A stretch of DNA of 64,000 bases, taken from NCBI RefSeq assembly GCF_002796605.1, contig NZ_CP024923.1:1240001-1304000 (forward strand). Direction: 5' to 3'. The notes under the pieces are model-generated. The model was not told the origin of the DNA and made no database searches. It was given only the letters and a program-made list of their open reading frames with translations. Of this stretch, positions 54,699 through 64,000 are shown one piece after another (position 1 is the first letter of the stretch; the number at the start of each line of letters is the position of its first letter). Source of the DNA: Sphingomonas psychrotolerans. GTDB lineage: Bacteria; Pseudomonadota; Alphaproteobacteria; Sphingomonadales; Sphingomonadaceae. The position numbers and the translations under genes are program-made.

Positions 54699-55265
54699 CT
54701 ATCCTCCGGTCGCACCCGACTTCGCGTCAATGCCGCGCACGACATCGGCGGTCAGGTCGTTGGCGAAATTGCCGCCCAGCGCCGAATTGCGATCGAACAA
54801 CAATCCGCACTTTCTTTGTTTATAGACCGACGCGATGACCGGCTGGGCAGCGTCTGCGATCTGCTGCATTTCGCTAGCGCGCGCGGCCTCGATTGCAGTC
54901 GAGCGCTGCTGCGCCTTGGTCTGGAGCGGCTGAAGCCGGGCCGACAGCGCCAGGTCGCGGGTGCGGCGCTGGTCGGGGGTTAGCTTGGTGGCTTCGGCCT
55001 GAAAGGCCTTTAGATCCGCTTCGATCGGCGCGCGCTCGGCGGCGATCTCCGCCTGGGCATCGTCGGACATCTTCTTGAGACGCGCCGACGCGGCTTTGCC
55101 GATAGCGGCGTTGGCGAAGATCGCCTCGCGCGACAGCAGGCAGACGCCGGGAACGACCGGACCGCCGAGCGGAGCGACGGCGGGGGGCGCGGAAGGGGCG
55201 GTCTGGGCGAAGACGGGTGAGCCGATCAGCAAGGCGGGGGCGCAAAATGCAGTACGAAGGATCAT
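54699..55265 (-). CDS. OmpH/Skp-family periplasmic protein
   Basis: The 188-residue protein has a signal peptide (MILRTAFCAPALLIGSPVFA) and an OmpH-like body: VCLLSREAIFANAAIGKAAS at the first strand and the long coiled-coil tentacle region KKMSDDAQAEIAAERAPIEA through LQPLQTKAQQRSTAIEAARA, ending with the cap strand CGLLFDRNSALGG. Skp-like chaperones hold unfolded outer-membrane proteins in the periplasm. It lies downstream of SapC and the giant haemagglutinin-like gene, so it may assist their secretion or folding. The start is uncertain: the frame extends 17 codons upstream. Confidence 0.82.
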   Translation of the reverse strand: MILRTAFCAPALLIGSPVFAQTAPSAPPAVAPLGGPVVPGVCLLSREAIFANAAIGKAASARLKKMSDDAQAEIAAERAPIEADLKAFQAEATKLTPDQRRTRDLALSARLQPLQTKAQQRSTAIEAARASEMQQIADAAQPVIASVYKQRKCGLLFDRNSALGGNFANDLTADVVRGIDAKSGATGG

Positions 55266-55293
55266 GGCAAAAGCTCTCACAAGAGATCGAAGA

Positions 55294-56064
55294 TCAAGCG
55301 GCGGTCGGGGTAGCATCGGCCTGTGACGGCTCGGCGGCGGTGGCGAACGCCCCCTGACGGACGAGCAGCGCGTTGAAATGGTCGAGCGAGGCGAGGTGAT
55401 AGTGAATCACCGCCAACCAGCCATTCTTGTGCCAGGCGAGAACCGTCGCATCTTCAAGCGCGGCGAACTTCGCTGCATCGACCACCAGGAACCCGTCAAC
55501 GCCCAGCTTGCGGCCACCGGGCAAGGTAATGTCGGCGCGACGCGGAACGAGAAGGTCGTTCTCCTTGAGCGCCTCGCAGAGTGCGCCGGTAGCCGTCGCA
55601 TCGCGGCGATAGGCTTCGCAGAATTCGAGCGCCTGGCGAGTCAGCGCGCTGGGCTTGCCGTCTTCGAACAACGCGACGCCCTCCTCGCCCGACGGGTCGA
55701 AGCGATCAGAACCGGCATCGGCGATCAGGGCAAACTGGTCGGCATCGTCGGTGGCGACGAAGCCGAACGGGTAGCGGCGGACATAGGCCGGAATGTGCAT
55801 GCCCTCGGCCCAGACCCCGTCGGTGACGAACAGATTGTCCTCGCCCAGCCCGAGCAATGCCACTGGCGATGCCACGGCGGCATCCACGAACAGGATCGGA
55901 TAATGGCGCGCCGCGGCGACGAACTCGCCGACCACCACTGGCACATAGGGCGTTGCAGCGGCAAAGCCGTAATCGCCCTCTTTCAGGCGCCAATCCTGGT
56001 GGCGCTGGAGCGAAAGCGCTTCGGGCGCGCGATAGAAAAGCGGCAGTGGCGGCAATTCGGACAC
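55294..56064 (-). CDS. SapC-family protein
   Basis: The 256-residue protein shows the SapC pattern: LPLFYRAPEALSLQRHQDWR, FAAATPYVPVVVGEFVAAAR, YPILFVDAAVASPVALLGLG and ENLF-type EDNLFVTDGVWAEGMHIPAY, PFGFV. SapC was first named with Campylobacter S-layer genes; in alphaproteobacteria it is common beside TonB receptors and adhesins but its role is unknown. It starts at GTG with AAGGAAA upstream. It lies between the haemagglutinin-like gene and the OmpH-like gene in one direction, so the three probably form an operon. Confidence 0.85.
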   Translation of the reverse strand: MSELPPLPLFYRAPEALSLQRHQDWRLKEGDYGFAAATPYVPVVVGEFVAAARHYPILFVDAAVASPVALLGLGEDNLFVTDGVWAEGMHIPAYVRRYPFGFVATDDADQFALIADAGSDRFDPSGEEGVALFEDGKPSALTRQALEFCEAYRRDATATGALCEALKENDLLVPRRADITLPGGRKLGVDGFLVVDAAKFAALEDATVLAWHKNGWLAVIHYHLASLDHFNALLVRQGAFATAAEPSQADATPTAA

Positions 56065-56093
56065 GGTGATTTCCTTGGATGTCAGGAAGGTTC

Positions 56094-56127
56094 GCGGGCG
56101 GAGAGAAAGGGAGTAAACTCCGCCCGC
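56094..56127 (-). promoter_or_regulatory. Hairpin between the haemagglutinin-like gene and sapC
   Basis: GCGGGCGGAG and CTCCGCCCGC form a perfect 10-bp stem with a 14-base loop, starting six bases after the haemagglutinin stop codon. No T-run follows, so it may stabilise the upstream mRNA or partly attenuate sapC transcription. Confidence 0.5.
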
Positions 56128-56133
56128 TCGTCG

Positions 56134-59100
56134 TCAGATCGTCTGACGGCGAAGCATGATGGTGCGCGGCCCGATCCGCACCGGCACCAGATTCTCGGTC
56201 GAGAGCAATCGGCGTAGCGCCTCTTCAGGCGTCATGTTGCCGCGCAGCGCCCGCGTCGTCCGGGTCTTCGTCTTGGCGGCATCGTAGAGGATGTTGAACC
56301 CGGAGGCCCGGCCGACCGCGCGGATCGCATCGTCGAGCGGTTGTTCGTCGATGTTGAAGGCGACCTGCGCCACGACATCGCCGCGCATCGCCACCTGGGT
56401 CGGCGCCGACCGGCCGTGGGGCATGATCAGCACCGGCGCCTGGGAAATGGTGTCGCGCTCGCCCGGGCACGGATCCTGATCGCCACCGCAATTGCCATAG
56501 CCGGTCACCCGCACTTCGATCAGCGAGGGTGAGACGATCGCAGCATTCTTGCGCACCTGCGACACCGCCTCGTCGAGCGCCTTGTCGACCGCGGCCGATT
56601 TGGCGCCGACTTCGCCGGTATCGAGCGAAGTCGGCGGCGCGGCCGGCGGCACCGGCAGGCCGGTCTGGACACCGGCGACATCGATATTGTCGGTGCCGAG
56701 CACCTCGATCGCGTAGACGTTGAAATTGCCCGAGACGCGGATGCCGGCATCGCCGGCATCGACGATGCCAGCCGGCGCGATCAGATCGACGTCGGCGGGC
56801 GGTGTGCCCGGCTGGGTCGCGACGGTGCCGATGCCGGCACCGGTCGGCAGGCCGGCGGGTTCGCGGTTCATCCGGGCCCAATTGTCGAGGGCGTAATTGT
56901 AGAATTGCGGGCTGATCGAGGTCTTGGCCCCCTGCCCCGCGGCGATGTCGCCCCATGACGACCAGATCAGGACGTTGCCGCCCTTGCTGGTGAGGATGCG
57001 CGACTGGTTCACCGCGACGCTGTTATGCGCCAGGATGTTGATCTCGCCACCGTCGTTGGTGACCACGCCGGCGCGCAGCGCATTGCCGCGATCGCCTTCA
57101 AAGGCGGGCTGGCCGGTCTCGGCGGGGCTCGCCGCGACATTGGCGAGCGTCATCGCCCCCCCGGGGATGACGAACTCGATCTTGCCGCCGCCGTTGGAGA
57201 TCACCCGGCTGGCATAGGTTTCGAAATTGCCGGCCCAGCGCGATTCGCCTTCGGCAAGCGCGGTCTTGGTGTCCTTCTGCGCGCCGGGGAACAGCGTCTC
57301 GATCGCCTTATAGCCGCGGAAGCTGGTGTTGTAGCGCTCGTTGGCGGCATCATTGGCTTCGCGGCCGGTAGTGCGCAGTTCGAGGAACAGGACGCTGCGG
57401 TAATAGGGCGTCTTGAAGTCGCTCGAGAGGGTGTTCCAATAGCTCCACGCAGTGTCGAGATAGGCGCGCTGCCCGGCTTTGGTCTCGAGCGGATCGAGCC
57501 CCTGGAGGCGGCGGACGTAATTGACCAGGCCTTCGCGCGGCTCGGGCGTGGCGAACTCGCCGGTCGCACCCTCGGCCCGCGCATATTCGCGGTCGAACAG
57601 ATAGAGCGACAGCCCGGTATCGTCTTCCCGCAGATAGTCGGCCATGCCGGCGGCCTTGCCGGGGTTGAGATAGGCATCCTCGAACGCCTGGTAGGACGGC
57701 GTCTCGTTGAAGCCGGTGCTGATCGCGATGTCCGCCGCCTTCTCGTCGGGATGCCAATCCTGCGCGCCCGAGGGATGTTGGTTGCCATTGCCGGCGAAGG
57801 TGAAGAGTTTGACCCGCTGGGTCGAGATGCCCAGCGCGTTGCTCGGCAGCCAGATATCGGTACCGGCCTCGACTTCGAGACGGCCCGGGCCGCTCAGCGT
57901 GATGTGGCCGAAACTGCTCGCGGTCGGGCCATCGACCTGCGGCGCGAAATTGCGGTCGAAATAGATGCCGCTGCCGGCGCGGACGATGCTGACATCGTTC
58001 GGATTGTTGTGCTGCAGCGCATAAGAGGGGAAATAGATATTGCCCTCCGCCTGCAGCCAGGTCTGCTTGGGGATTTCGAGCACGGCCATGTTCGAAGTGA
58101 CGATATCGCCGCCCGCGGCATAGATGCGCACCGGCTGGGTATCGCCGACATGCAGATCGGGCAGATTGTCGACCGTGAAGTAGCTCACCCCCGGATAGGC
58201 CCCACCGCCGCCGGCGGCCCGGAACACCTCGCGATGGAGCGTATTACCGAACAGCGGCGACTGGTTGGTCGGGGTGCGGATCAGCTCCATCTTGGCCTGG
58301 CTCATGAAGATGCCTTCATAACTGCCGCGATAATTCTGCGCCTCTTCGCCCAGCGTCAGATTGGGCAGGAACGGATCGACCGCCTGGGTGCCGTAGCCGA
58401 TGAAGACGTTGCCGCCGGCGAGCAGGTCGAGCTGTCCGGTGGCCGAGGGCAGCAGGGTCATGCCGCCAAGCACGCGGACATCGCCGGTCGCCGCAACCGC
58501 AGTGACCGTCGAGGGGTAGAGATCCCAGCCGATCGAGGCGCGGCCGGTGATCGGGCGGGAAGTGTTGCCGTAGAACAGCACCGGTTCGGGGCGGTTATAC
58601 GCCTTGGTCGGTCCCGAGGCGAAATAAGCGAGGCTGATGTTGAGGCCGTTGTTCCACAAGGTGACGTCGCCGCCGGCGGAGAACAGCCGCGCGCTTGCCG
58701 CATCGGTGTAGCTGACGAAGCGGTAATCCTGATAATCGCCCGCATGGTTGATCAGCGGGTCCATCACGCTCTCGATGTTGAGATCGCCGCCGCTCTTGAT
58801 GTCGAGTTGGCCCGACGACGTGAAGAACATCGTATAGAGGTCGTAATGTGCCGCGGTGAGGCGGTAATCCGCCTGGATGTCACAGCCGGCGGCGCAGGAC
58901 AGGGTGGGCGTGGCATAGACGGTCGAGCCGGCGAGGATGCTGCCGCCGACGTTAAGATCGCCGGTGCCCGAGGCGACGTAATAGGCGCCGCCATAGAGGT
59001 TGCCGCCGGCGCGCAGCGCAAGGTTGCCGCCGCCGGTGAGAGTCAGCGCGATCGGAGTGTTGAAGCCGTTGTCGAGCTTGACGGTGTTGCCGGTGGTGCG

Positions 59101-62100
59101 GCCGCTATTGGGGATGGCGACGCCCAGATTGTCGATATCGCCGCCGGCGACGATATCGACATTACCGCCGCCCAGCGCGCCGATCCCGCCCTGGAACGCG
59201 CCGTAATCGATCCACCACGTCGTCTGTTCGAACCCGCCATTGCCGTCGGGGCTGAACAGCCCGGTGATCTGGTCGATGCGGCCAGCCTGCTTCTGATAGC
59301 CGCTCGGCATTTGCGGGGTAAGGCCGCTGGCGTTGATATCGCCGGCGACCTGGATGCGCAGATCGCCGCCGCTCTGGCCGTATTGGGCGTCGGTGGGGAT
59401 GGTGAAGCCCGCGAGATCGGCCGTCTTCTGGCCCGCGGTGTAGATCACCGAGGCGCGTTCCTGGAGCATCAGGTCACGCCCGGCGGCAACGTTGATCGCG
59501 CCGGTGCCGGTGCGCACGGTGTGGCCGGTGGAGTTGTTCCACTGGATGAAATCGCGCAGATCGGAGTCGATATTGCCCATGCCATCGACGCTGACCGAGC
59601 CGAGGCTGCCGTCGGCGCGCACCGACGGATAACCCCTATTGTCGAGCACCAGCCACGGAAGCGGCCGTCGCGCATAGGCGCCGGTATCGACATAGTCGCC
59701 GGTCAACGGGTCCTTGGCGATCGGCTGGCCGCTCGACGGATCGAGATACTGGCCGTCGGCGTCGCGGGTCAGCTCGATATAGCCGACCTGCGCGTTGGGA
59801 TCCTGATCGCGCACGAAGCGGCCGAATTCGTCGATCAGATACAGGCGGTTCTCGTTGCCGAATTCGGGATCGTAATAATATTCAATGGTATCCGGCTTGC
59901 CGCCGATGATCACCGAACCGGCGCCGTTCAACATTCCCTGCGACAGCACCGCCATCGAATCCGGGCTCTCGATATTGGCACCGGCGGTCAGGTTGAACGC
60001 CCAGCTGTCGCCGTTCATCAGCGTGTTGCCGACAAAGCCGTCGGTGAGGTCCGCGTCGATCTTGAGATCGCCCGCCGCGCGCAACGTGAGTACGCCTGCC
60101 GCGCCGTCGAACCGCACGCCCGACAAGTCCCAATCGGTCGCTAGCGTCATGTCGCCGTCGCTGCGCAGTTCGATCCCGGCGGTCAGCGTGACGCCTGTGC
60201 CGAGGCGGTTGCGAATGGCATCGGCATTGGCCGCCATGAACGCGATCGCATCACCCTGGACCAGATCGATGACATTCTGGTCGATCACCGAAACGCCGTC
60301 ATAGACGCGGTAGCCTTCGGCAATCACCGAGCGCGCACCCGAAATCGTCCCGCCGAGCTGGCCGATCGCGATATCGCTGCCGAGCTGCGGTGCGCGGAAG
60401 CGAACCAGCCGGCCGCCCTCGCCGCTGCCGCCGACATCGATCAGCGAACCCGAAGCGGTCGAGATCGCCCCGCCGCCCCGACCGGTGGTCTCGAGCATCA
60501 CGGTGCCCCCTGCCCCGCCTGCCGCGCCCGCATTGGCGAGCAATTTGGCGGTGGACGCGAGCACGACGTCTTCGGCTGCGGACAGCTGGATGGTGCCGCC
60601 GTTGCGCCCGGTCGTCCGGATCGTGCCGGTGACGTTGACCGAACCGTCATTGGCGATGACTGCGAAGTTCTGGACATTGACGGTGCCGCCGATGGTGACG
60701 TCGCCGCTGTTGATTTCGAAGCGGCGGCTCTGGCGGAAGCCGGCGGCGTCGAGCAGGCTGTTGAAACCCGCGAAATCGCCGAGGCTCTGTGTGAGCAGAT
60801 TGAACGACCCGCTGGCATAGCCGGCCTCCGACGTGCCGCGCACCGTCCCGCCCAGGCGGGCTTCGCCCTGGCCGGTACGGATCGACAGCGTGCCGGCATT
60901 GCCGCCAGCCGCCGTCCCCGAAACATCGATCAGCGAGCCCTTCTGCGCGACCACGTCGCCGGCATCGGCGATGAGGTTGACGGTGCCGGCGCTGACGCCG
61001 ACGCTCTTGTCGTAGAAGCGGCTGACGTTCGAAGTGACGTCAAGGATCGAATCCTGCGCGAGCACGACATCGCCGCTGCGCGCCTGCAGGCTGATCGTGC
61101 CGCCGGTGATGCGGGTCTGGCCCGAATAGTTCACCGAGGCGCCGACCAGCCCGAGCGTGCCGCCGAACGACTGAAACACCGGCAGCCTGGTATTGCCGTT
61201 GAAGGTGACGTCGATCGCGCCGGTGGCGTCGAGGAACAGCCGCGCGCTGCTTTCGGTAGTCAGCCCGCCCGAGTAGATCGCGATCTGGCCGGGCACGAAG
61301 AGCGTCGTGTCATCACGGCCGATCACCCGCTCGGTGGCGTGAATGTCGAGTTTGGCGATGCCCGACAGCCACTTGTCGTCGCCTTCGATGTACAGATTGG
61401 TCGCGTCGAGGCGCAGCGTCGCATCGCCCGCCACCGCCTGGCGCGTGCCGCCGCCCGAATTGGCGAGCGTCAGAATATTCGCGCTGATCTTCGCCACCCC
61501 GCCGGCCGCGTCGAGGACGCGAATCTGGCTGGTGTCGAGCCGCAACCCGCCCCCCGCCGCCAGCGTCACGCCGCCGTAGAGGTCGATCGAGCCATAGCTT
61601 TTGAGCGTCAGATCGGTGGCGTTGCCGAGCGAGCCGAGCGCCCCGCCGGCAAAGACCAGCCCGCCGGTGCCGGTAGGCACCGCGCCGATGCTGATCTGCG
61701 ATGCCGAAGCGCTCAATTGCTTCGTCTGCAACGTCGCGCCGGTGGCGAGCAGCGTATCGTTGGTGGCGTCGAACGCGACCGACTGGCTGCTGACGATCGA
61801 GGCGCCATCGGCAATGTTGAGCAATCCGCCATTGACGTCGATCGGCGCAAGCCCCTTGCTGGCGCGAGCCAGGTTGAGCGCGGCCAATGCCTGCGGATCG
61901 GCGCGCAGCGCGTTCATCGCAGTCACGCCGGCGCTGTCGCGAAGGATATCGACCTGCTTGCCGCTCGACACCCGCAGCACCGCGCCTCGATCGAGCACGC
62001 CATGGACCTGATAATCGTCGTCGGGGGTCCAACTGGTATCGTTGTCGTGGATGAAGGCGGGGGTGGTGGCGAGGATTCTCAGATCGCCCGAGCTGCCGCT

Positions 62101-64000
62101 GATCGCTCCCCGGCTCTCGATTTTCGCTCCTGCCAGCACATCGATATTGCCTTGCGAGGCGAACAGCAATTCGGGTCCATAGAGCACCGATCCGGCGTTA
62201 TCGATCACCACGTCGCTGCTCGACACGGTCAGTTCCATGTTGGTCGCGCCTTGGCTGCGGACGCCGCCGATCAGCAGGCTCTCGGCGCCGAACGCGTTGA
62301 GCTGGTCGCTCTTGAGGATCAGATAGCCGTCGTAGCGCGTGAGATCGGTGTCGCTGCCCGCGACGAGGATCTTGCCGCCGGCAATGTCGGCAAAGCCGCC
62401 GCGGCCGCCCTTGCCTGCCGTCGATTTGAGCGTGCCGTTGAGGTTGAGCGCCTCGCCGACCTTGAACACCACCGAGCCGCCGTCGAGCGGAATGCGCGGG
62501 ACCTCCGAGACCGGGCGATTGACCCGCAGGGCCTTGCGCAGGAACGCGTCCGACGTGAAGAATTTGTCGGCGGTGGTTTCGATATAGGTCGAGCGCATCC
62601 GCAGCGCAGTGCCCGGCATGACGTGGAAGCCGATATTGCGCTGGTCGCGCGCACCCGAGGCACCGTCGACGCGGTAGCCGCTCTGGATGGTCGAGCCATC
62701 GGTGAGATTGGCGATCTTGCCGATCGGCGCGTCGGTGAAATTGCCGTAGCGATGGTTGGCGGTGACACGGAACGCGCCCGGCAGCAGCGCATATTCGGCC
62801 GGAAGCAGCGTATAATAGCCGGCTTTGAGGCCGCTGCCGCCCGTCAGATAGACCTTGTCGCCGATCCCGACCTGCGATCCGCCAAAGCCCATCGGGGCGA
62901 TGTTGCCGGCATAATCGGGGAGCACGGCATAGATCTGGCCCGGAGATGAAACCCATTTGAAGTCGGCATCGCGATAGCCGGTCAGCCAATCGACCGTGCC
63001 GCCGACGCCGGGGACGAATTCGCGCGCGAACAGATCGCCGCCGCCGCTGACGTCGAGCACTGCACCCGACGCGATATCGACGCTGTCGCCGGTGAGGTTG
63101 ATGGTCTTGGTGGGCAAACTGGTCAGCTCGAGCCCGGTGAACGGATCGAGCCAGGTGTCGCCGTTCGAAGTGTAGCCATAGGGAATGACCTTACCCTCGG
63201 CCGAGACCGAGGTGAGGCTGCCCGCGGCGAGGACCAGTTTGCCCGAACCCTCGGTGCCGTTGTCATAGACTTCGAGGTTGAGCGTGCCGAGCGGCGAGCG
63301 CAGCGTTCCGCCCTGGAGGATCGTCGGCGCGCGCAGCGTCAGTCTGGCGCCGGCTTCATAGGGGCTGGCATTGATCGGGCCGCCATCGTCCTGCGCCTGG
63401 ATCTCGATCCCGACATCGGAGGTGACGTTGAAGTTTCGGCCGGTGCCGGCATAGACCTGATCGGCCTTGAAGGTCAGCTTGCCGGTGCTGTGCAGCGTGC
63501 CGCGCGGGGCGGTCTGCGCATCGAGCGTGTAACCGGCGAAGCGGATGTCGCCGCCGGAGATCAGGCTGGTATCCGAGAAGCCGTAGAAGCGACCGCTGGC
63601 GACCTGGAGCAGCGTGCCGGCCTTGATCCGGATCTGGGTGTCTTCATTGTCGCGGTTGACGCCGAAGGCGCCAAGGCCGGTGAGGTAGGCGCTCTCGCCG
63701 CTCAGCGCGATATCCGAGCCGTCGAGCTGGACCACGCCCGCTTCGAGGCTGACCTTGGCGCCCTCCATCGCGAGGAATTGCGGGCCGGCCAGCTTGATCG
63801 TGTCGAACACGTACGCGCCGTCGGCCTTGCGGCCGCCCAGCGACACGTTGCCGGCGAAGATCATCCCCGGGGTCGCATCGACCGACAGCGACGAGAAGCC
63901 GCCTTCGCCGATCCTGGTCGGCGACAGCACGGTGATGCTCGGCGGGCCTTCGGGCGGCGTCGGCGGGGTAAAGCCCACGGCACCCAGCAAGCTGAGCAGA
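56134..64000 (-). CDS. Filamentous-haemagglutinin-family protein with C-terminal STN domain (partial)
   Basis: Over 2600 residues are visible and the N-terminus is beyond the window. The body is a long run of beta-helix-type repeats rich in Gly, Asn, Asp, Thr, Ser (for example GGDIRFAGYTLDAQ, LDVSGGGDLFARE, SGGDLNIESVMDPL), as in large two-partner-secretion adhesins, and its C-terminal third matches the DUF3739 type of haemagglutinin-family proteins. The last 75 residues, from VAFNIDEQPLDDAIRAVGRA to RIGPRTIMLRRQTI, form a secretin/TonB short N-terminal (STN) domain, unusual at this end. The protein would be surface-exposed or secreted. Downstream are sapC and an OmpH-like gene; a TpsB-type transporter is expected upstream, outside the window. 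Confidence 0.85.
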   Translation of the reverse strand, partial: LLSLLGAVGFTPPTPPEGPPSITVLSPTRIGEGGFSSLSVDATPGMIFAGNVSLGGRKADGAYVFDTIKLAGPQFLAMEGAKVSLEAGVVQLDGSDIALSGESAYLTGLGAFGVNRDNEDTQIRIKAGTLLQVASGRFYGFSDTSLISGGDIRFAGYTLDAQTAPRGTLHSTGKLTFKADQVYAGTGRNFNVTSDVGIEIQAQDDGGPINASPYEAGARLTLRAPTILQGGTLRSPLGTLNLEVYDNGTEGSGKLVLAAGSLTSVSAEGKVIPYGYTSNGDTWLDPFTGLELTSLPTKTINLTGDSVDIASGAVLDVSGGGDLFAREFVPGVGGTVDWLTGYRDADFKWVSSPGQIYAVLPDYAGNIAPMGFGGSQVGIGDKVYLTGGSGLKAGYYTLLPAEYALLPGAFRVTANHRYGNFTDAPIGKIANLTDGSTIQSGYRVDGASGARDQRNIGFHVMPGTALRMRSTYIETTADKFFTSDAFLRKALRVNRPVSEVPRIPLDGGSVVFKVGEALNLNGTLKSTAGKGGRGGFADIAGGKILVAGSDTDLTRYDGYLILKSDQLNAFGAESLLIGGVRSQGATNMELTVSSSDVVIDNAGSVLYGPELLFASQGNIDVLAGAKIESRGAISGSSGDLRILATTPAFIHDNDTSWTPDDDYQVHGVLDRGAVLRVSSGKQVDILRDSAGVTAMNALRADPQALAALNLARASKGLAPIDVNGGLLNIADGASIVSSQSVAFDATNDTLLATGATLQTKQLSASASQISIGAVPTGTGGLVFAGGALGSLGNATDLTLKSYGSIDLYGGVTLAAGGGLRLDTSQIRVLDAAGGVAKISANILTLANSGGGTRQAVAGDATLRLDATNLYIEGDDKWLSGIAKLDIHATERVIGRDDTTLFVPGQIAIYSGGLTTESSARLFLDATGAIDVTFNGNTRLPVFQSFGGTLGLVGASVNYSGQTRITGGTISLQARSGDVVLAQDSILDVTSNVSRFYDKSVGVSAGTVNLIADAGDVVAQKGSLIDVSGTAAGGNAGTLSIRTGQGEARLGGTVRGTSEAGYASGSFNLLTQSLGDFAGFNSLLDAAGFRQSRRFEINSGDVTIGGTVNVQNFAVIANDGSVNVTGTIRTTGRNGGTIQLSAAEDVVLASTAKLLANAGAAGGAGGTVMLETTGRGGGAISTASGSLIDVGGSGEGGRLVRFRAPQLGSDIAIGQLGGTISGARSVIAEGYRVYDGVSVIDQNVIDLVQGDAIAFMAANADAIRNRLGTGVTLTAGIELRSDGDMTLATDWDLSGVRFDGAAGVLTLRAAGDLKIDADLTDGFVGNTLMNGDSWAFNLTAGANIESPDSMAVLSQGMLNGAGSVIIGGKPDTIEYYYDPEFGNENRLYLIDEFGRFVRDQDPNAQVGYIELTRDADGQYLDPSSGQPIAKDPLTGDYVDTGAYARRPLPWLVLDNRGYPSVRADGSLGSVSVDGMGNIDSDLRDFIQWNNSTGHTVRTGTGAINVAAGRDLMLQERASVIYTAGQKTADLAGFTIPTDAQYGQSGGDLRIQVAGDINASGLTPQMPSGYQKQAGRIDQITGLFSPDGNGGFEQTTWWIDYGAFQGGIGALGGGNVDIVAGGDIDNLGVAIPNSGRTTGNTVKLDNGFNTPIALTLTGGGNLALRAGGNLYGGAYYVASGTGDLNVGGSILAGSTVYATPTLSCAAGCDIQADYRLTAAHYDLYTMFFTSSGQLDIKSGGDLNIESVMDPLINHAGDYQDYRFVSYTDAASARLFSAGGDVTLWNNGLNISLAYFASGPTKAYNRPEPVLFYGNTSRPITGRASIGWDLYPSTVTAVAATGDVRVLGGMTLLPSATGQLDLLAGGNVFIGYGTQAVDPFLPNLTLGEEAQNYRGSYEGIFMSQAKMELIRTPTNQSPLFGNTLHREVFRAAGGGGAYPGVSYFTVDNLPDLHVGDTQPVRIYAAGGDIVTSNMAVLEIPKQTWLQAEGNIYFPSYALQHNNPNDVSIVRAGSGIYFDRNFAPQVDGPTASSFGHITLSGPGRLEVEAGTDIWLPSNALGISTQRVKLFTFAGNGNQHPSGAQDWHPDEKAADIAISTGFNETPSYQAFEDAYLNPGKAAGMADYLREDDTGLSLYLFDREYARAEGATGEFATPEPREGLVNYVRRLQGLDPLETKAGQRAYLDTAWSYWNTLSSDFKTPYYRSVLFLELRTTGREANDAANERYNTSFRGYKAIETLFPGAQKDTKTALAEGESRWAGNFETYASRVISNGGGKIEFVIPGGAMTLANVAASPAETGQPAFEGDRGNALRAGVVTNDGGEINILAHNSVAVNQSRILTSKGGNVLIWSSWGDIAAGQGAKTSISPQFYNYALDNWARMNREPAGLPTGAGIGTVATQPGTPPADVDLIAPAGIVDAGDAGIRVSGNFNVYAIEVLGTDNIDVAGVQTGLPVPPAAPPTSLDTGEVGAKSAAVDKALDEAVSQVRKNAAIVSPSLIEVRVTGYGNCGGDQDPCPGERDTISQAPVLIMPHGRSAPTQVAMRGDVVAQVAFNIDEQPLDDAIRAVGRASGFNILYDAAKTKTRTTRALRGNMTPEEALRRLLSTENLVPVRIGPRTIMLRRQTI

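Noticed and set aside
57025..60144. Plus-strand frame of 1039 codons
   Set aside because: Antisense of the haemagglutinin-like gene; its repetitive, charge-rich translation mirrors the repeats of the real gene.

Overview
The window is high-GC DNA with a gene content and order typical of an alphaproteobacterium of the Sphingomonadaceae (Sphingomonas or a close relative). The main clues are the mreBCD-mrdA-rodA block, an endonuclease-type mutL, an RcnB-like periplasmic protein, several TonB-dependent receptors carrying the DIVVTG/DIVVTA box usual in sphingomonads, and a SapC/OmpH/filamentous-haemagglutinin locus. The genus is inferred; no rRNA is present to confirm it.

Layout. (1) 0-13.7 kb is core genome: fabD and the start of fabG with a small GxxExxY gene set between them inside a 23-bp inverted repeat; an RcnB-like and a SPOR protein; rpsF-rpsR-rplI; two tandem CAP-domain proteins; mutL facing them; then mreB-mreC-mreD-mrdA-rodA for rod shape, ending in tRNA-Lys(CTT). 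(2) 13.7-25.6 kb is accessory and worn: two divergent HxlR-regulator/NAD(P)-binding-protein pairs, a 1412-residue Sec-exported Rhs-type protein overlapping a Sel1-repeat gene (candidate immunity partner), an S41 peptidase, and truncated genes (a hydrolase N-terminus, an ACT-domain protein, an IS110 transposase). tRNA-Lys marks its left edge. (3) 25.7-45.2 kb is the highlight: an organosulfur-scavenging cluster that appears to be driven by sigma-54. It holds a TonB receptor; a seven-gene leftward operon (substrate-binding protein, two permeases, ATPase, nitroreductase, two flavin monooxygenases, one SsuD-like); three paralogues resembling the sulfinate desulfinase DszB; a DszA-family monooxygenase; a class II aldolase-like protein; a sigma-54 activator of the SfnR type; and a two-subunit ABC exporter. 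I can read -24/-12 promoters in front of all four transcription units. (4) 45.2-54.7 kb holds small accessory genes and remnants (a YdeI/OmdA-like protein, an SRPBCC protein, a hydrolase remnant, an IS3 remnant) plus a surface-signalling module: ECF sigma factor, FecR-like anti-sigma, a FecA-type TonB receptor and a purple-acid-phosphatase-like enzyme. (5) 54.7-64 kb carries an OmpH/Skp-like protein, SapC, and a very large filamentous-haemagglutinin-family protein with an STN domain at its C-terminus; its N-terminus lies beyond the window.

How the parts may work together. In region 3 the TonB receptor and ABC importer would bring in an organosulfur compound, reduced flavin from the nitroreductase would feed the LLM monooxygenases that oxidise sulfone or sulfonate carbon-sulfur bonds, and the DszB-like enzymes would release sulfite from sulfinates, all switched on by the sigma-54 activator under sulfur limitation. 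The individual families are well known; the combination of three desulfinase paralogues, one lacking the catalytic histidine, is the least described feature here. Substrate identities are inference.
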